From Clytia hemisphaerica (taxonomy: Eukaryota; Cnidaria; Hydrozoa; Leptothecata; Clytiidae): DNA of 64,000 nucleotides. Numbering within the stretch: position 1 is the stretch's first letter; each line of letters begins with the position of its first letter. Below are positions 10,808-22,029 of the stretch, one piece after another. Under the pieces are notes generated by a model, which was not told the origin of the DNA, did not search any database, and worked only from the letters and a program-made list of their open reading frames with translations. The DNA lies in assembly GCA_902728285.1 (NCBI GenBank), contig CACVBU010001205.1, positions 861,309-925,308 on the forward strand. The letters are read 5' to 3'. A program made the translations under genes and the position numbers.

Positions 10808-11386
10808 ATGATCATCGAAATAAAGGATTGCTTTGAGACCAGAATGGTAACGATCGAAAAGAAGAAAGGAGAAAATATATCACAAAGCTACGCAGCAGTC
10901 GCGTCGTGGCAAATCGAGAAGAACATAGAAAACGTACTTCGAAGGGAAAAACTGGAGGAACGACAGATTCAATCCACGGCATGCAATCTAATTCTTCATG
11001 GTGTTGACTAATCCACTGAAGATTCAGAGGAGTCAACCAAAATCTACGACGAAGAATATCTAAATGTCTTACCTTTGAAACTACGCTTAAGGAATATAAA
11101 GATTGAAGAAACTCAAAGAATCGGAAAATTTTCTAAGGAAAAGGAAGATGAAAAACGCTATCGACCAAGGAAAGTCCGACTTGCAAACGAAGAAGACAAA
11201 AATACAGTGTTAAGAGCAATCACTAAAGGAGAAAGATTGCCCTTCCGGCTGACAGAAGATCTTACGAAAAGTGAAAGGAAGACAATCAAAGAGTGGTGTA
11301 AGAAAGCCCAAGAAATGAATACTTCACTAAAGGACGCAAAGTCAGGGGGAGCCCTAAGAAAAAATTCTATCTTAAGAAAATTGTAA
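10808..11386 (+). pseudogene. LINE ORF1-like protein with one in-frame stop
   Basis: One frame runs from 10,808 to 11,386 and is broken only by a TAA at about 11,009-11,011. Before the stop are a charged coiled-coil-like part (QIEKNIENVLRREKLEERQ) and NLILHGVD. After it come a STEDSEESTKIYDEEY part, then RIGKFSKEKEDEKRYRPR, VRLANEEDKNTVLRAI and LTEDLTKSERKTIKEW. This order (coiled coil, N-L-I-x-x-G-V, R-I-G, R-P-R-x-V-R-x-A, L-R, D-L-T) is typical of the RNA-binding ORF1 protein of L1/CR1-like non-LTR retrotransposons. No endonuclease or reverse transcriptase follows, so the copy is both truncated and stopped. Confidence 0.6.
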
Positions 11387-12139
11387 ACCGAACAAAGAGC
11401 GGTTCATAGAGGCCCATGTGCTCGCACAGTGGCCTGCGAACTTGTTGCCACCGGAGGAAGCCTAAAGCTTCTGAGGATGGCATTCATAGCTTCACGCATA
11501 AGGAAGTTGGGCAAACATCTCATAATTTTGCGCGCGTTTTTCAGTATTTTAGTTCCGCTTAACGGTAGCATTCTTATCTTACGGTCTCTCTATTGTTTTA
11601 TCATCATCAAAAAGACTTTTCCGGAGTTATTTTGATTTGATTACTCATTTTGAAATGTCAGTTTGTCTTTTTCTTATCCCTGGAGAGTTAAATGAATCCA
11701 AGGAAATTCCCTTTTCTGGGAAATTCCCTTTTTATACCACAAGTAGTTATTAAGCGCTCTTAATAGATTAAAAATATTACTCTACTCAAAGTATTCGAAC
11801 AGTTATGTTGCTAAACGTGTACCTTAGTAAAATAACATATGAAGAGCAGTATCTTTAGATGTATACGCTTTTTATAGGGAAAAACAGTCATATGATTCTG
11901 GCTGGCCTGCTGTTAAATTTATATGAGTTTTTCAGCCTTAAATGTCAATATTAATCAAAATGGAAACATATACTTCTCAGTAATTTCTGAAATCTGAGGA
12001 TCAGATTCTTCTTAATTTGTTCTTAGGTTTTGGCCAAATTTCAGCCTCGTATTCTTATGAAATTGTTCTTATAAAAAACGTGTAAGACAAGGCATGGATG
12101 TCACTCTAAGTCACTCTTGACACATTTCTTAGCATTTGA
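11387..12139. other. intergenic, no gene seen
   Basis: Nothing exon-like. AT-rich, with a short TATAAAAAACGTGTA word near 12,070 that resembles one end of the MITE family at 8901-9251. Confidence 0.35.
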
Positions 12140-12790
12140 AAGAATTTTGTCTCAAATGAGAGGTCAGTTACTCACTCTTAACAAAAATTACTGTAGGGCT
12201 AAGATCATTCCTTTTGAACGCAAATTCAACTCTATGTGCTCGTTTTGCTGCGGTGGCACCTTAATGAAAGTTATGGCTAGTATAGCATTATTATCATCAT
12301 CCTTATCGCGCTAAGAATAGGTCTTTAACTCTTTTTAGGAGACTTTTGTACGTTCCGTCGAGTTGTTTTTCTAATTTACGTTTGAAGCGTTTCCGAATCA
12401 TAGAGAAAGATAGGTTCTATGGTGAATTTAAAAGCTTTGACTTTAAGTGAAAAAGCGAAGAAGAAGAGATGTCCAAATTTGGTGTAGTTTGTTACAGGTA
12501 CTCCAGGAAAGTACTTTGCGAATCTTGAAATCATTTTCTGACGATGAAATGTAGGATTTATAATCATCAACTTTCTTTAAAATTTGATACCCAAAACAGT
12601 TGACAGTTGATACTTTTGGAAGGATCAATGGGATAGACCTTTTCATAAACTAGCCATAATTTTCATTAAAGTGCCACCGCAGAAGAACGATCAAATAAAT
12701 TGTTGAATTTGGAAAGAAATGTTACTGATAGCCGTTACTTCTGTTAGAATGGCATCTCATCTGAAGCAAAATTTAGTCTACGAATATTAG
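12140..12790. mobile_element. fold-back element of about 650 bp
   Basis: CTGCGGTGGCACCTTAATGA at about 12,249 returns as the reverse complement TCATTAAAGTGCCACCGCAG at about 12,661 with one difference. Weaker inverted similarity extends outward for about 100 bp on each side. The interior carries no coding signal. The outer limits are estimates. Confidence 0.6.
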
Positions 12791-12837
12791 CAATTTGTGT
12801 CCATCTCATAGATATCTTCTTATAGAGATAATATCTG

Positions 12838-15116
12838 TGTGAGTGGTGCAATTCTCACAACCTGTTCTACCCGTACAACCCAGTGCACTATATATGTGTG
12901 AGTGGAGTAATATCACACAACCTGTTCTACCCATACAACCCAGTGCACTATATCTGTGTGAGTGGTGCAATTCTCACAACCTGTTCTACCCGTACAACCC
13001 AGTGCACTATATATGTGTGAGTGAAGTAATATCTCACAACCTGTTCTACCCATACAACCCAGTGCACTATATCTGTGTGAGTGGTGCAATTCTCACAACC
13101 TGTTCTACCCATACAACCCAGTGCACTATATATGTGTGAGTGGTGCAACTCTCACAACCTGTTCTACCCATACAACCCAGTGCACTACATCTGTGTGAGT
13201 GGTGCAATTCTCACAACCTGTTCTACCCGTACAACCCAGTGCACTATATATGTGTGAGTGGAGTAATATCACACAACCTGTTCTACCCATACAACCCAGT
13301 GCACTATATCTGTGTGAGTGGTGCAATTCTCACAACCTGTTCTACCCGTACAACCCAGTGCACTATATATGTGTGAGTGAAGTAATATCTCACAACCTGT
13401 TCTACCCATACAACCCAGTGCACTATATCTGTGTGAGTGGTGCAATTCTCACAACCTGTTCTACCCATACAACCCAGTGCACTATATCTGTGTGAGTGGT
13501 GCAATTCTCACAACCTGTTCTACCCGTACAACCCAGTGCACTATATATGTGTGAGTGGTGCAATTCTCACAACCTGTTCTACCCGTACAACCCAGTGCAC
13601 TACATATGTGTGAGTGAAGTAATATCTCACAACCTGTACTACCCGTACAACCCAGTGCACTATATCTGTGTGAGTGGTGCAACTCTCACAACCTGTACTA
13701 CCCGTACAACCCAGTGCACTATATATGTGTGAGTGGTGCAATTCTCACAACCTGTACTACCCGTACAACCCAGTGCACTATATATGTGTGAGTGGTGCAA
13801 TTCTCACAAACCTGTTTTCTACCCGTACAACCCAGTGCACTACATATGTGTGAGTGAATTGTAATATCTCACAACCTGTACTACCCGTACAACCCAGTGC
13901 ACTATATCTGTGTGAGTGGTGCAACTCTCACAACCTGTTCTACCCGTACAACCCAGTGCACTATATATGTGTGAGTGGTGCAATTCTCACAACCTGTTCT
14001 ACCCGTACAACCCTGTGCACTATATCTGTGTGAGTGGTGCAACTCTCACAACCTGTACTACCCGTACAACCAGTGCAACTATATATGTGTGAGTGGTGCA
14101 ATTCTCACAACCTGTTCTACCCGTACAACCCTGTGCACTATATCTGTGTGAGTGGTGCAACTCTCACAACCTGTACTACCCGTACAACCCAGTGCACTAT
14201 ATATGTGTGAGTGGTGCAACTCTCACAACCTGTACTACCCGTACAACCCAGTGCACTATATCTGTGTGAGTGGTGCAATTCTCACAACCTGTTCTACCCG
14301 TACAACCCAGTGCACTATATATGTGTGAGTGGAGTAATATCTCACAACCTGTACTACCCGTACAACCCAGTGCACTATATCTGTGTGAGTGGCGTAATAT
14401 CTCACAACCTGTACTACCCGTACAACCCTGTGCACTATATCTGTGTGAGTGGTGCAATTCTCACAACTTGTACTACCCGTACAACCCAGTGCACTATATA
14501 TGTGTGAGTGGTGCAATTCTCACAACCTGTTCTACCCGTACAACCCAGTGCACTACATATGTGTGAGTGAAGTAATATCTCACAACCTGTACTACCCGTA
14601 CAACCCAGTGCACTATATCTGTGTGAGTGGTGCAACTCTCACAACCTGTACTACCCGTACAACCCAGTGCACTATATATGTGTTGAGTGGTGCAATCTTC
14701 ACAACCTGTTCTACCCGTACAACCCAGTGCACTACATATGTGTGAGTGAAGTAATATCTCACAACCTGTACTACCCGTACAACCCAGTGCACTATATCTG
14801 TGTGAGTGGTGCAATTCTCACAACCTGTTCTACCCGTACAACCCAGTGCACTATATATGTGTGAGTGGAGTAATATCTCACAACCTGTACTACCCGTACA
14901 ACCCAGTGCACTATATCTGTGTGAGTGGCGTAATATCTCACAACCTGTACTACCCGTACAACCCTGTGCACTATATCTGTGTGAGTGGTGCAATTCTCAC
15001 AACTTGTACTACCCGTACAACCCAGTGCACTATATATGTTTGAGTGGCGTAATATCTCACAACCTGTACTACCCGTACAACCCTGTGCACTATATCTGTG
15101 TGAGTGGAGTAATATC
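12838..15116. repeat. 59-bp satellite array, about 38 copies, with higher-order structure
   Basis: Tandem units of about 59 bp share ACAACCTGTTCTACCCGTAC, CAACCCAGTGCACTATATA and TGTGTGAGTGG. Two variants alternate: one with GTGCAATTCTC and one with AGTAATATCTC. A six-unit block at about 12,843-13,198 is repeated almost exactly at about 13,199-13,555 (356-bp period), and a nine-unit block at about 14,270 recurs about 536 bp later. Later units prefer CTGTACTACC over CTGTTCTACC. A few units have 1-2 bp insertions (13,800-13,870, 14,080). Each unit contains the palindrome GTGCAC. Confidence 0.95.
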
Positions 15117-15548
15117 TTATTGGTATTATATTTCGCGTGTATTAAATTTCGCGGGTACTTAATTTCGCGATTTTTTAGGCCAAATTTCGCGAAATTTTAT
15201 ACCGTTTAAATTAAAAAAAAAAATACAAAATCGCGAAATTAAATACTCGCGAAAAATTTTCAAAGTAGTTAGAAAATCGAAAATACTTATTTGTTACTCT
15301 TAATTACTATTTTTGTCACTATATTTGGTATGTTTACACCCAATACGTTGTGTTTCATACAAAATCAGTCATTTTCTTGCTTTATTCCCACTTTTTGAAG
15401 ATGCATAATTTAATGAATCGCCAAATTTAATACACGCGAAAATTTCCAGAAACTGGCAATCGCAAAATTTAGTACACGCGAAAAACGTTTACTCGAAAAA
15501 ATTTCACGAATCGCGAAATTTAATTCACGCGAAATATAATACCAATAA
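15117..15548. mobile_element. fold-back MITE rich in CGCGAAATT, capping the satellite
   Basis: The left end TTATTGGTATTATATTTCGC and the right end GCGAAATATAATACCAATAA are exact reverse complements. The interior has roughly a dozen CGCGAAA/TTTCGCG words in both orientations. It starts directly after a satellite unit (GTGAGTGGAGTAATATC), so it inserted at or defined the edge of the array. No coding capacity. Confidence 0.75.
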
Positions 15549-15656
15549 GGTATGTATCATATACATTGTATGGAGGGGGCGTGTAATATCAGTTAATGAC
15601 AGTGCTCATAATGGAATATTATAGAGCTTAGTAATAGCGCTATTAAAACGTCCGAA

Positions 15657-16136
15657 GTGTTAAAAAATGACGGCAGAAAATACCGACGATTTCAGGGTCT
15701 CATACATTGCGAGGATGCCGAAAATCACCGAGTATTGAGAACCCTCACTATGATATCGGCTGCTTTTATCATTTTGGTATTCCCAAGAGATATTTTTCAT
15801 ATTATTTATGAAGGATCTTGGGAAGTTCAACCAGATGATGGGATATTGTCCGATGATACACTGAGAAGTATTAATTCCTTGTTGAAGTTTATACAGTCAA
15901 TCAATAGCGTTTGCAATGTTTTCATTTACGCGCGAGTCCACCGACGATTTCGCAGATTGCTTAGAAACAGCTTCAGAAATTCTTTTAACAACAGAGAGTG
16001 CGGGACGAAACATTTAAAGAAAGAGCACATTTTGACAATGGTTAGTTTTGAAGGTCAGAATGGATTAAGGTGGTCGTTAACAAACTTTTTGAAAATGTCA
16101 AAAAGTATTCAAATTGAAATATCTCAAAAAGTATAA
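15657..16136 (+). CDS. rhodopsin-like GPCR, C-terminal part (TM6-TM7-tail)
   Basis: The frame reads as the end of a class A G-protein-coupled receptor. It has a basic stretch (GRKYRRFQG), then a transmembrane helix after HRVLRTLTMISAAFIILVF (TM6), an acidic extracellular loop (EVQPDDGILSDD), and a second helix, SLLKFIQSINSVCNVFIY, followed by ARVHRRFRRLLRNSF. N-S-x-x-N-x-F-I-Y corresponds to the NPxxY end of TM7, with P replaced, and the basic run matches helix 8. A tail of about 55 residues follows. TM1-TM5 are not found in the 15 kb upstream. The frame is open from about 15,612, and a possible acceptor is TTATAG at about 15,618-15,623. It may be a last exon whose earlier exons lie across the satellite or outside the window, or a receptor fragment. 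Confidence 0.6.
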   Translation: MLKNDGRKYRRFQGLIHCEDAENHRVLRTLTMISAAFIILVFPRDIFHIIYEGSWEVQPDDGILSDDTLRSINSLLKFIQSINSVCNVFIYARVHRRFRRLLRNSFRNSFNNRECGTKHLKKEHILTMVSFEGQNGLRWSLTNFLKMSKSIQIEISQKV

Positions 16137-16254
16137 ATGATATATTGTTGAAATTTTGTATGATGATACTTCATTATCATCTTGATCTAAAAATAGAAAA
16201 AAATGTTAGAAATTTCAAAGACGGGGGTCATGAGGTCATTTCTAAAAATAGATA

Positions 16255-16550
16255 TCAAAATCTTGTGGCAGAAGAATCTCAACAACCAGATGGAGTTAGA
16301 TTTTGATATTTGGCAGTTATGTTACAATATTGACCTACTGTGTTTTGAGTGAAATTTTTTTTTAAAAAAATAAAAAACCGGGGGTAAAAACGCAAAAAAC
16401 TGTTTTTTTTTATTTTGAAATCAACAAAACATTTTTTGAAAAATCTGTTTCACTCAAAACACCCCTTGCACTAAGAGCAAGCTGTGTACAAAATTCCAAG
16501 TAAATCGGAACAGCCAATCCTGAGATTCTTCCGCCACAAGATTGAAAACC
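16255..16550. repeat. fold-back with A/T-rich loop
   Basis: TCTTGTGGCAGAAGAATCTCA (about 16,261) and TTTTGAGTGAAA (about 16,342) recur as reverse complements at about 16,445-16,545 (TTTCACTCAAAA, TGAGATTCTTCCGCCACAAGA). The loop is composed of long A and T runs. It lies about 120 bp after the GPCR stop codon. Confidence 0.6.
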
Positions 16551-16559
16551 CCCGGTTTT

Positions 16560-18350
16560 GCTGTTTTGCGTAACTGGCCTTAAAACTATTTTTTGCTGTA
16601 GAAGAAAGAGGAAAAAAAGCTTTCAATATGGGATTTTTGACAGATTTCAGTTGAACTTGATGCACTGATTCAATTTTCACCTTCAGAAAGAAAGTAAAGC
16701 CATTTTCTTTTGCATGTCTCAGCAAATTTATGGTGTCGCGCAGAACCCTGAAACTACTGCAAACATACAAAAAAGTTGCGTAAACCTTACTTTTGCTTGC
16801 GAAAAAGCTTAAATTTGGTGAAAAGTGATTGAAAAGTATTCCCTAACCCTTTCATTGGTTAAAGTAACACATTTCACTGTAACAAAGCAAATCTTTATCT
16901 CTATTACTTGAAATACAAGCTGTGCTCAATTCTAATAAAGAGCACTTTCACTTTCACTTTTGCGACTTTTGCGAAAACCCCGAAACACACCAAAATCAAC
17001 TATATCACTATCAAAATCCAACTAAATGTGTATGGATAGCTTCAAGAAGAGGTTATGGAAGTTTTAAACAATAAATTATCAATTAAATAACTAAAAAGAG
17101 AGTGAAAACAGAAGAAACATTACACGTACCTGTCGCACATTGATTGTGTGGCGCTGAAATTTGATCCCAATGGGAAGGAAATTAGAAAGATTATCAAGTA
17201 AAAATGTTCCTTGGAGTTTTGAGAAGCTCTGTATAAAAAGGAAGCATCAAACCATCACTTACTACAAGAAAATAAGCCATGAAACAGCCATTCCCTTTAC
17301 CAAAAATTCACACTTGAAATTTGACAAGATTCAAGATGGCGGGTTTGTTTTGATTGTCATAAATCCGGAACTATTAGCAATACCGGTGTAAAATTTTCCG
17401 GGAATGTTCTTTGTGGCTCTAAGAAGCGACAGTAAAAATTTGGAGTCGCTCCGAGAACCAGAAGGGCTAATATTGCAATTTTCGTGGCGGGCGGCAGAGT
17501 GGGCGTTTGGGGCGGACCACAAAATCTGCTCAGGTACGTGTCTAAAAACCTAAAGTTTTCGACTTTCCTCTTCTTTATATGAAATAAAACTTCGGAAAAT
17601 TGTTTAGCAAGGTTCAAACTTTAATTTAAACCAAAAATTGAAAAATCGACCCGAAAAAGATGATCCTATCTCAGAAGTGTTAACGACCACCTTAAGAAAT
17701 GACTTTAATATACACTTTTCAAAATAGAACGCATTTCTGATTTCGCCAAAGCTGGTGAATATTTGAAACAAACAAACGTTATTGAAATTAGTTTGAATTT
17801 ATGATTTGGATGAACAAAGAACTACAAATTGTAAATTACATTTCCCGGAAGCTTTAGTCGAACTAAGATTACCAATTGCAGGAATTTGTATCCCAGTTAA
17901 CCTTTTCCCCAATTATGTAAGAAAGATTTATACTCTCTTTACAAAAATAAAATTCGAAAATTCCTAATTAAAAATTTATTTTTGCGTAGAAAAACTTCAT
18001 TTTAAAAATTCCATGAAATAAAATAGACGAAAATATTCCCTTAGCCTGTACCAAACTCTTCTTTACTGACTGAAAAGATAAACGGGAAGTTCGGTTTGTT
18101 ACGGTTAGACAACATTCCTTGTCTGAGACACAGAATCTCGCTAGCCGAAACACGGAATAAAAAACAAAATAAAAACACGGCCGTGATACGGGGTTGTCTG
18201 CACACAAACCCAGAAGGGGTGTTTATCTAAAGAATCCTGCATTGTTAAAAATATACAAAAAGAACAGCAAGTTTCGCAGAGGTACGGAAATTTTTTTATC
18301 AAACAGAAAATGTGCACAGAGTGTACTACTAAAGCGATAAACGTGAAATA
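16560..18350. other. intergenic, no gene seen
   Basis: Several short ORFs (60-99 codons) exist on both strands, but none has domain-like content. A GC-richer patch at 17,400-17,520 contains GGGCGGCAGAGTGGGCGTTTG and may be a fragment of a repeat. Confidence 0.35.
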
Positions 18351-18351
18351 T

Positions 18352-18465
18352 ACCGTGAAAAGCACAGGCAAAATTATATATTGACATGTGCCGACCAATC
18401 GAGATTCTATTCAGCGCACAATCAACGCAGAGAAAAGTAACCATGACGACTATCAAAGATCTTAG
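18352..18465. repeat. dispersed repeat (CCGTGAAAAGCAC family), copy 1
   Basis: Begins CCGTGAAAAGCACAGG and contains GTGCCGACCAATC, AGATTCTATTCAGCGC and AACGCAGAGAAAAGTAACC. The same order occurs at about 21,720-21,840 and 41,825-41,925. No RNA polymerase III box pair is clear, so whether it is a SINE is open. Confidence 0.7.
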
Positions 18466-20020
18466 ATTAAGTTCAAAATTGATATTTTTTTCCCGTCGTT
18501 GAAAACACAACTTAAAAATGTCATCAATGCTCTTTTTAAAAAGAGTCAGTGATAGATAATTATAACATAAAGACTTGCATATTATCTATATATTAATAGT
18601 GGTATCCTGTATGTCGTTTTGTATGTTTGTCTGTTATACTTTCGTTTTCGCACACAATGCTTTTGTTCTTTTAAAATATGACTTATGCCTGTATCCTTCT
18701 CTTGCCTCAGTACCCACGGGCTGCCTTTCTTCGACGAATCTCGTGTCATGTCTATAATTTCACTCCTCTTATCTTGACATCAAAGTTTTCCTAATTCTCA
18801 ACAACTACGGCAAATGTAAAGCGAGCGAAGCGAAAAAAAATGTAATTGCAGAGCCCTTTCGGACGTCGCAGGTCGCTGGTATGGTATAGTTTGAATAACG
18901 CCCTTTCTGATAATTTTTACCACAATTTAAAAATCTTTTTCAAAATATGGTTAAAAGATACGTGACCTGGGAGGGACAAAGTCAAACTTTGAAGAGAATT
19001 TTTCCCTTTAATTTTGACTTCATCGTATTTTAAACCAGCTTCCCAACATCCAAAGGACTTTAAAATGCGTTAAGCAACAGCTAAACCGGCGTGCGACGCC
19101 GGATACCGGCTAGTTATTATTATTACACTTGGTGGTTTCTGGGGAATTGGTAAATAGTAAACTATATACTGATACAGTCTGCAATAGATATTAATATGGT
19201 AATTTTTTCTCTTCATCTTTGATTTTTTCATTAGTGATTAGATTAACACTTGCGCGATAAAATTTCTATTATTCGTCTTCAGAGGTTGATTATATTCTTT
19301 GAAAACTCAACCTCTGATACTCAGGGCACGAGAAATACACTCTGTTACAGAGTAGGTACGGAGTGGTACAGGCTGAAATTCCATGGGAAACTATAATCTC
19401 ACTTTAAACAAAAGCTTAGCAAGGAGGATCCTTCTCTGACAATGGGTGTCAAACAGTATCCAGGAAAAAGCAGAACCAACGCATATCCATTGAAAACAAA
19501 TGGTGGTGCAAATTGAATCAAATTGCGTTATGAACGCTTTCCGATACAGTTTTAGTTTCAATGTCCTGTCATTATCCATACTAATTACTGTCTGTAGGTG
19601 GATATGAGAAATCACATTAGAAAAAACGTTTTTGTTTTTCAAGTAATGAATTATTTTCCAATTTGACCCAGTAGATAACTGACAGGTTAAAAAGTTTTAT
19701 GTATTAGGTCCTTATTAACATGTTGAAGGTTTTAAAAAGGGATGGAATGAACTCCAGGACTTTCTATAAATTATACTGACTATACATGACAATTTGACCA
19801 TTGACCGCTAAATTAATCAATCATTAAGTAGGTACCCCTGTCTCAGTGACCAGGTGAGAATTCTCAACAGTGGAGATAAAATAAAGTAGCTAAATGTCGA
19901 CTACTCGTAATAGTTTACATAGACCCCATACTGTCGTTCAGAGGAAATTTTCACATACTTTTGTTAAGGATCGAATTCCTTTCTAATTAATTTTTAAGTG
20001 TTGGAAGGTTTCCCAGGCAG
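18466..20020. other. intergenic, no gene seen
   Basis: Includes short repeated phrases. GAAAACTCAACCTCTGATACTCAG at about 19,300 recurs near 41,980, and a CTGTCTCAGTGACCAGG / ACAGTGGAGATAAAA pair near 19,840 echoes 1385-1430. No exon is recognised. Confidence 0.35.
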
Positions 20021-20113
20021 CACACAACGTCAAAACAACGTGCATGTGACATTCCTAACGTCCTCATAAGGTCATTTGGACGTTAAAACAACGTTGTCTG
20101 CCAGCTGGTTTCC
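20021..20113. repeat. AACGTT-rich short element, copy 1
   Basis: AGCACACAACGTCAAAACAACGTG at the left and AACAACGTTGTCTGCCAGCTGG at the right frame several ACGTT/AACGT words. This is one of at least seven copies of a short element ending in CCAGCTGG with multiple AACGTT motifs. Confidence 0.6.
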
Positions 20114-20757
20114 AGCCAGGTCTTTGACATGGGGTGACTCTGTTATTCAGGGGGTGTTAAAAGTCTTTTACTGCAATCATGGTCGAAATATATTGACATT
20201 TTAGTGTATTTTAACGTTTTTCAGAATTCAAAGTTCGGACGAGAATTGCCATTTTAGCACTTCCACTATCTTTCATTGAATATTTCGATTTTAGCGGGGT
20301 TCGGTGGCTTCTATAGGCTATATTCCAAGCCTTATTCGAGCAAATTTGAGCTTTTAAATCCTGAGATCTTAAGGTCCTAAGTCTTAAGTCTCATTTTAAA
20401 ACTTTTCTTTCCAAGGCGCTTAAAAATCATTTGTTGTGTTTAAAATTTCGCCGGGAAATTCACTTTGTCTCAAATGTTTTGTCCATGATTGCAGGTAATT
20501 CCCTGTTTTTTAGAAGGTGTGGCCTCGATACCTAGTAACAGGTATAAGTAAGAATTCCTGTGCAAAATGAAAGTATTTAGCATCTAGATATGAGCATTAT
20601 ATATATTTGTAAAATTAAACTTCATAACATAACAAAAACTTTTTGTAGGTGCTCGCTAATCCTCGTATTACCAACTTTTGCTATTCTGAGTTAAGCCACT
20701 CTTAAGGAAAATAATATCTCGGTTCTGATACACCTCTATCACAACCCAACTTGCTAG

Positions 20758-21015
20758 GTAGAAGGCGGCAAGAAGATTGCAAATGGAGACCGAGATAACC
20801 TTGTGTGCCGTCTGAAAGATTTAAAAAAGTACAGTGATGGTAAACTTGGTAAAAAAGATTACTTAAGTCTACAATTTGATGTCAACAACGTAATCATTCC
20901 TTCCCTGCACAATCAAGGGAATCAATATTTGATGACAAACTACAAATTGCTGATATTGTTTCAATGGAAGGCTATTACAAATTTAATTTTTTGTATCCTG
21001 GCTTTCAAAAGCTAA
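20758..21015 (+). CDS. possible exon of unknown protein
   Basis: After a pyrimidine-rich tract and TAG (about 20,757), an 85-codon frame reads VEGGKKIANGDRDNLVC, then RLKDLKKYSDGKLGKKDY, then LSLQFDVNNVIIPSLHNQG. The first half has soluble-protein composition, and the end becomes hydrophobic (FQWKAITNLIFCILAFKS) before a stop. I do not recognise a family. No partner exon was found, so this could be chance or a degenerate exon. Confidence 0.22.
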   Translation, partial: VEGGKKIANGDRDNLVCRLKDLKKYSDGKLGKKDYLSLQFDVNNVIIPSLHNQGNQYLMTNYKLLILFQWKAITNLIFCILAFKS

Positions 21016-21395
21016 TATAAAAATATTTTTCAAAATTTACCTGAGCACATAATAAACTTTATGACGCCAGTCTAATTGTGGGTGCAATTTGCAAGCACGA
21101 CAATCAAACTACAATCTGATATTATGGTGTTAGACAGTACTCGCTCGAGTAAACTTGACCTGTACTCATCTCACACCAATCTGCAGTTAAGTCACCTGTA
21201 AAGAGAAAACAAATTTAATTGATCTTTCTAGTGAAAAATCTTGACTTCAAGAAACATCTTATACGATTGTTTCCTTGTTGTTTCAAAAAAGTGAATCAGA
21301 GTACCTATCAATATCAGAATCAAAGTTTCGATAAAAGGTGTTGTCCTTTTAAAAATTTATATTAGTACGAGCTAAATGTTCATCAAGCGAATTAA

Positions 21396-21560
21396 TTCTT
21401 GATATGCGTTAGTCATTTTTCTAGCGGAAGCACCCGAAAGAATCCGGGACTTGACCTCTCTCTGTTACTAAAAATAGAAACCCGGAGGTCAAAAGCCGGC
21501 TTTTTTCGAGTGCTTTTATCAAAAAAATATGACGTCATCTTGACTTACGCATATCAAGAA
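21396..21560. mobile_element. palindromic MITE with TTCTTGATATGCG ends, copy 1
   Basis: Ends are TTCTTGATATGCG and CGCATATCAAGAA. The halves are inverted (AGCACCCGAAAGAATCCGG versus CCGGCTTTTTTCGAGTGCTT). A second copy is at 27,926-28,080. The inner pair of CCCGGAGGTCAAAAG and TTGACCTC words is shared. Confidence 0.75.
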
Positions 21561-21719
21561 TACATGACATTTCGTAAAAAAAGCTAATTCAACAAAAATC
21601 ATTTGGAGGAAGGTCTTACTTAATCCTTATAATAACTGTTATTAATAAGTACTAATGATTTAATTAAAGGTTTGCTGCCTACTACTTTTGAGGTATATAG
21701 TGCTCCCTAAAGTCTGTAC

Positions 21720-21840
21720 CGTGAAAATCACAGGTTGAAATCATATATCGACCTGTGCCGACCAATCCAGATTCTATTCAACGCGCAATCCACGCAGAGA
21801 AAAGCAACCATGACGACAATCTAAGATCTTGGATTAATCA
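21720..21840. repeat. dispersed repeat (CCGTGAAAAGCAC family), copy 2
   Basis: Matches 18,352-18,465 through CCGACCAATCCAGATTCTATTC and CGCAGAGAAAAGCAACCATG, including the trailing ATCTAAGATCTTGGATTAA. Confidence 0.7.
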
Positions 21841-22029
21841 TCATTTTTGGTATATTTTGTAGGAATTGGATTGGGCTTCATGGTCATAAGGAAAAAAAAA
21901 TCAAAAGTGAGTCTTTCCAGCGAGATTTTAAGCCAAAAAGTAACAAAATGCAAAAATTTGACACAAATCCACCTGTTTTGGTCAACGAGTGATCCATGGA
22001 ACCTTCAACTTTAGCCCTGCTTTACTTGA

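Noticed and set aside
12838-15116. Possible CRISPR array
   Set aside because: Units are contiguous with no unique spacers, and the surrounding genes are eukaryotic.
12838-15162. Many overlapping ORFs of 65-126 codons on both strands in the 59-bp array
   Set aside because: They arise because the repeat unit has few stops in any frame. A 59-bp unit shifts frame at every copy, so no stable protein repeat is encoded.
18141-18510. Hydrophobic minus-strand ORFs of 85-95 codons
   Set aside because: They overlap a dispersed repeat that recurs at two other places, and the hydrophobic look comes from AT-rich codons.
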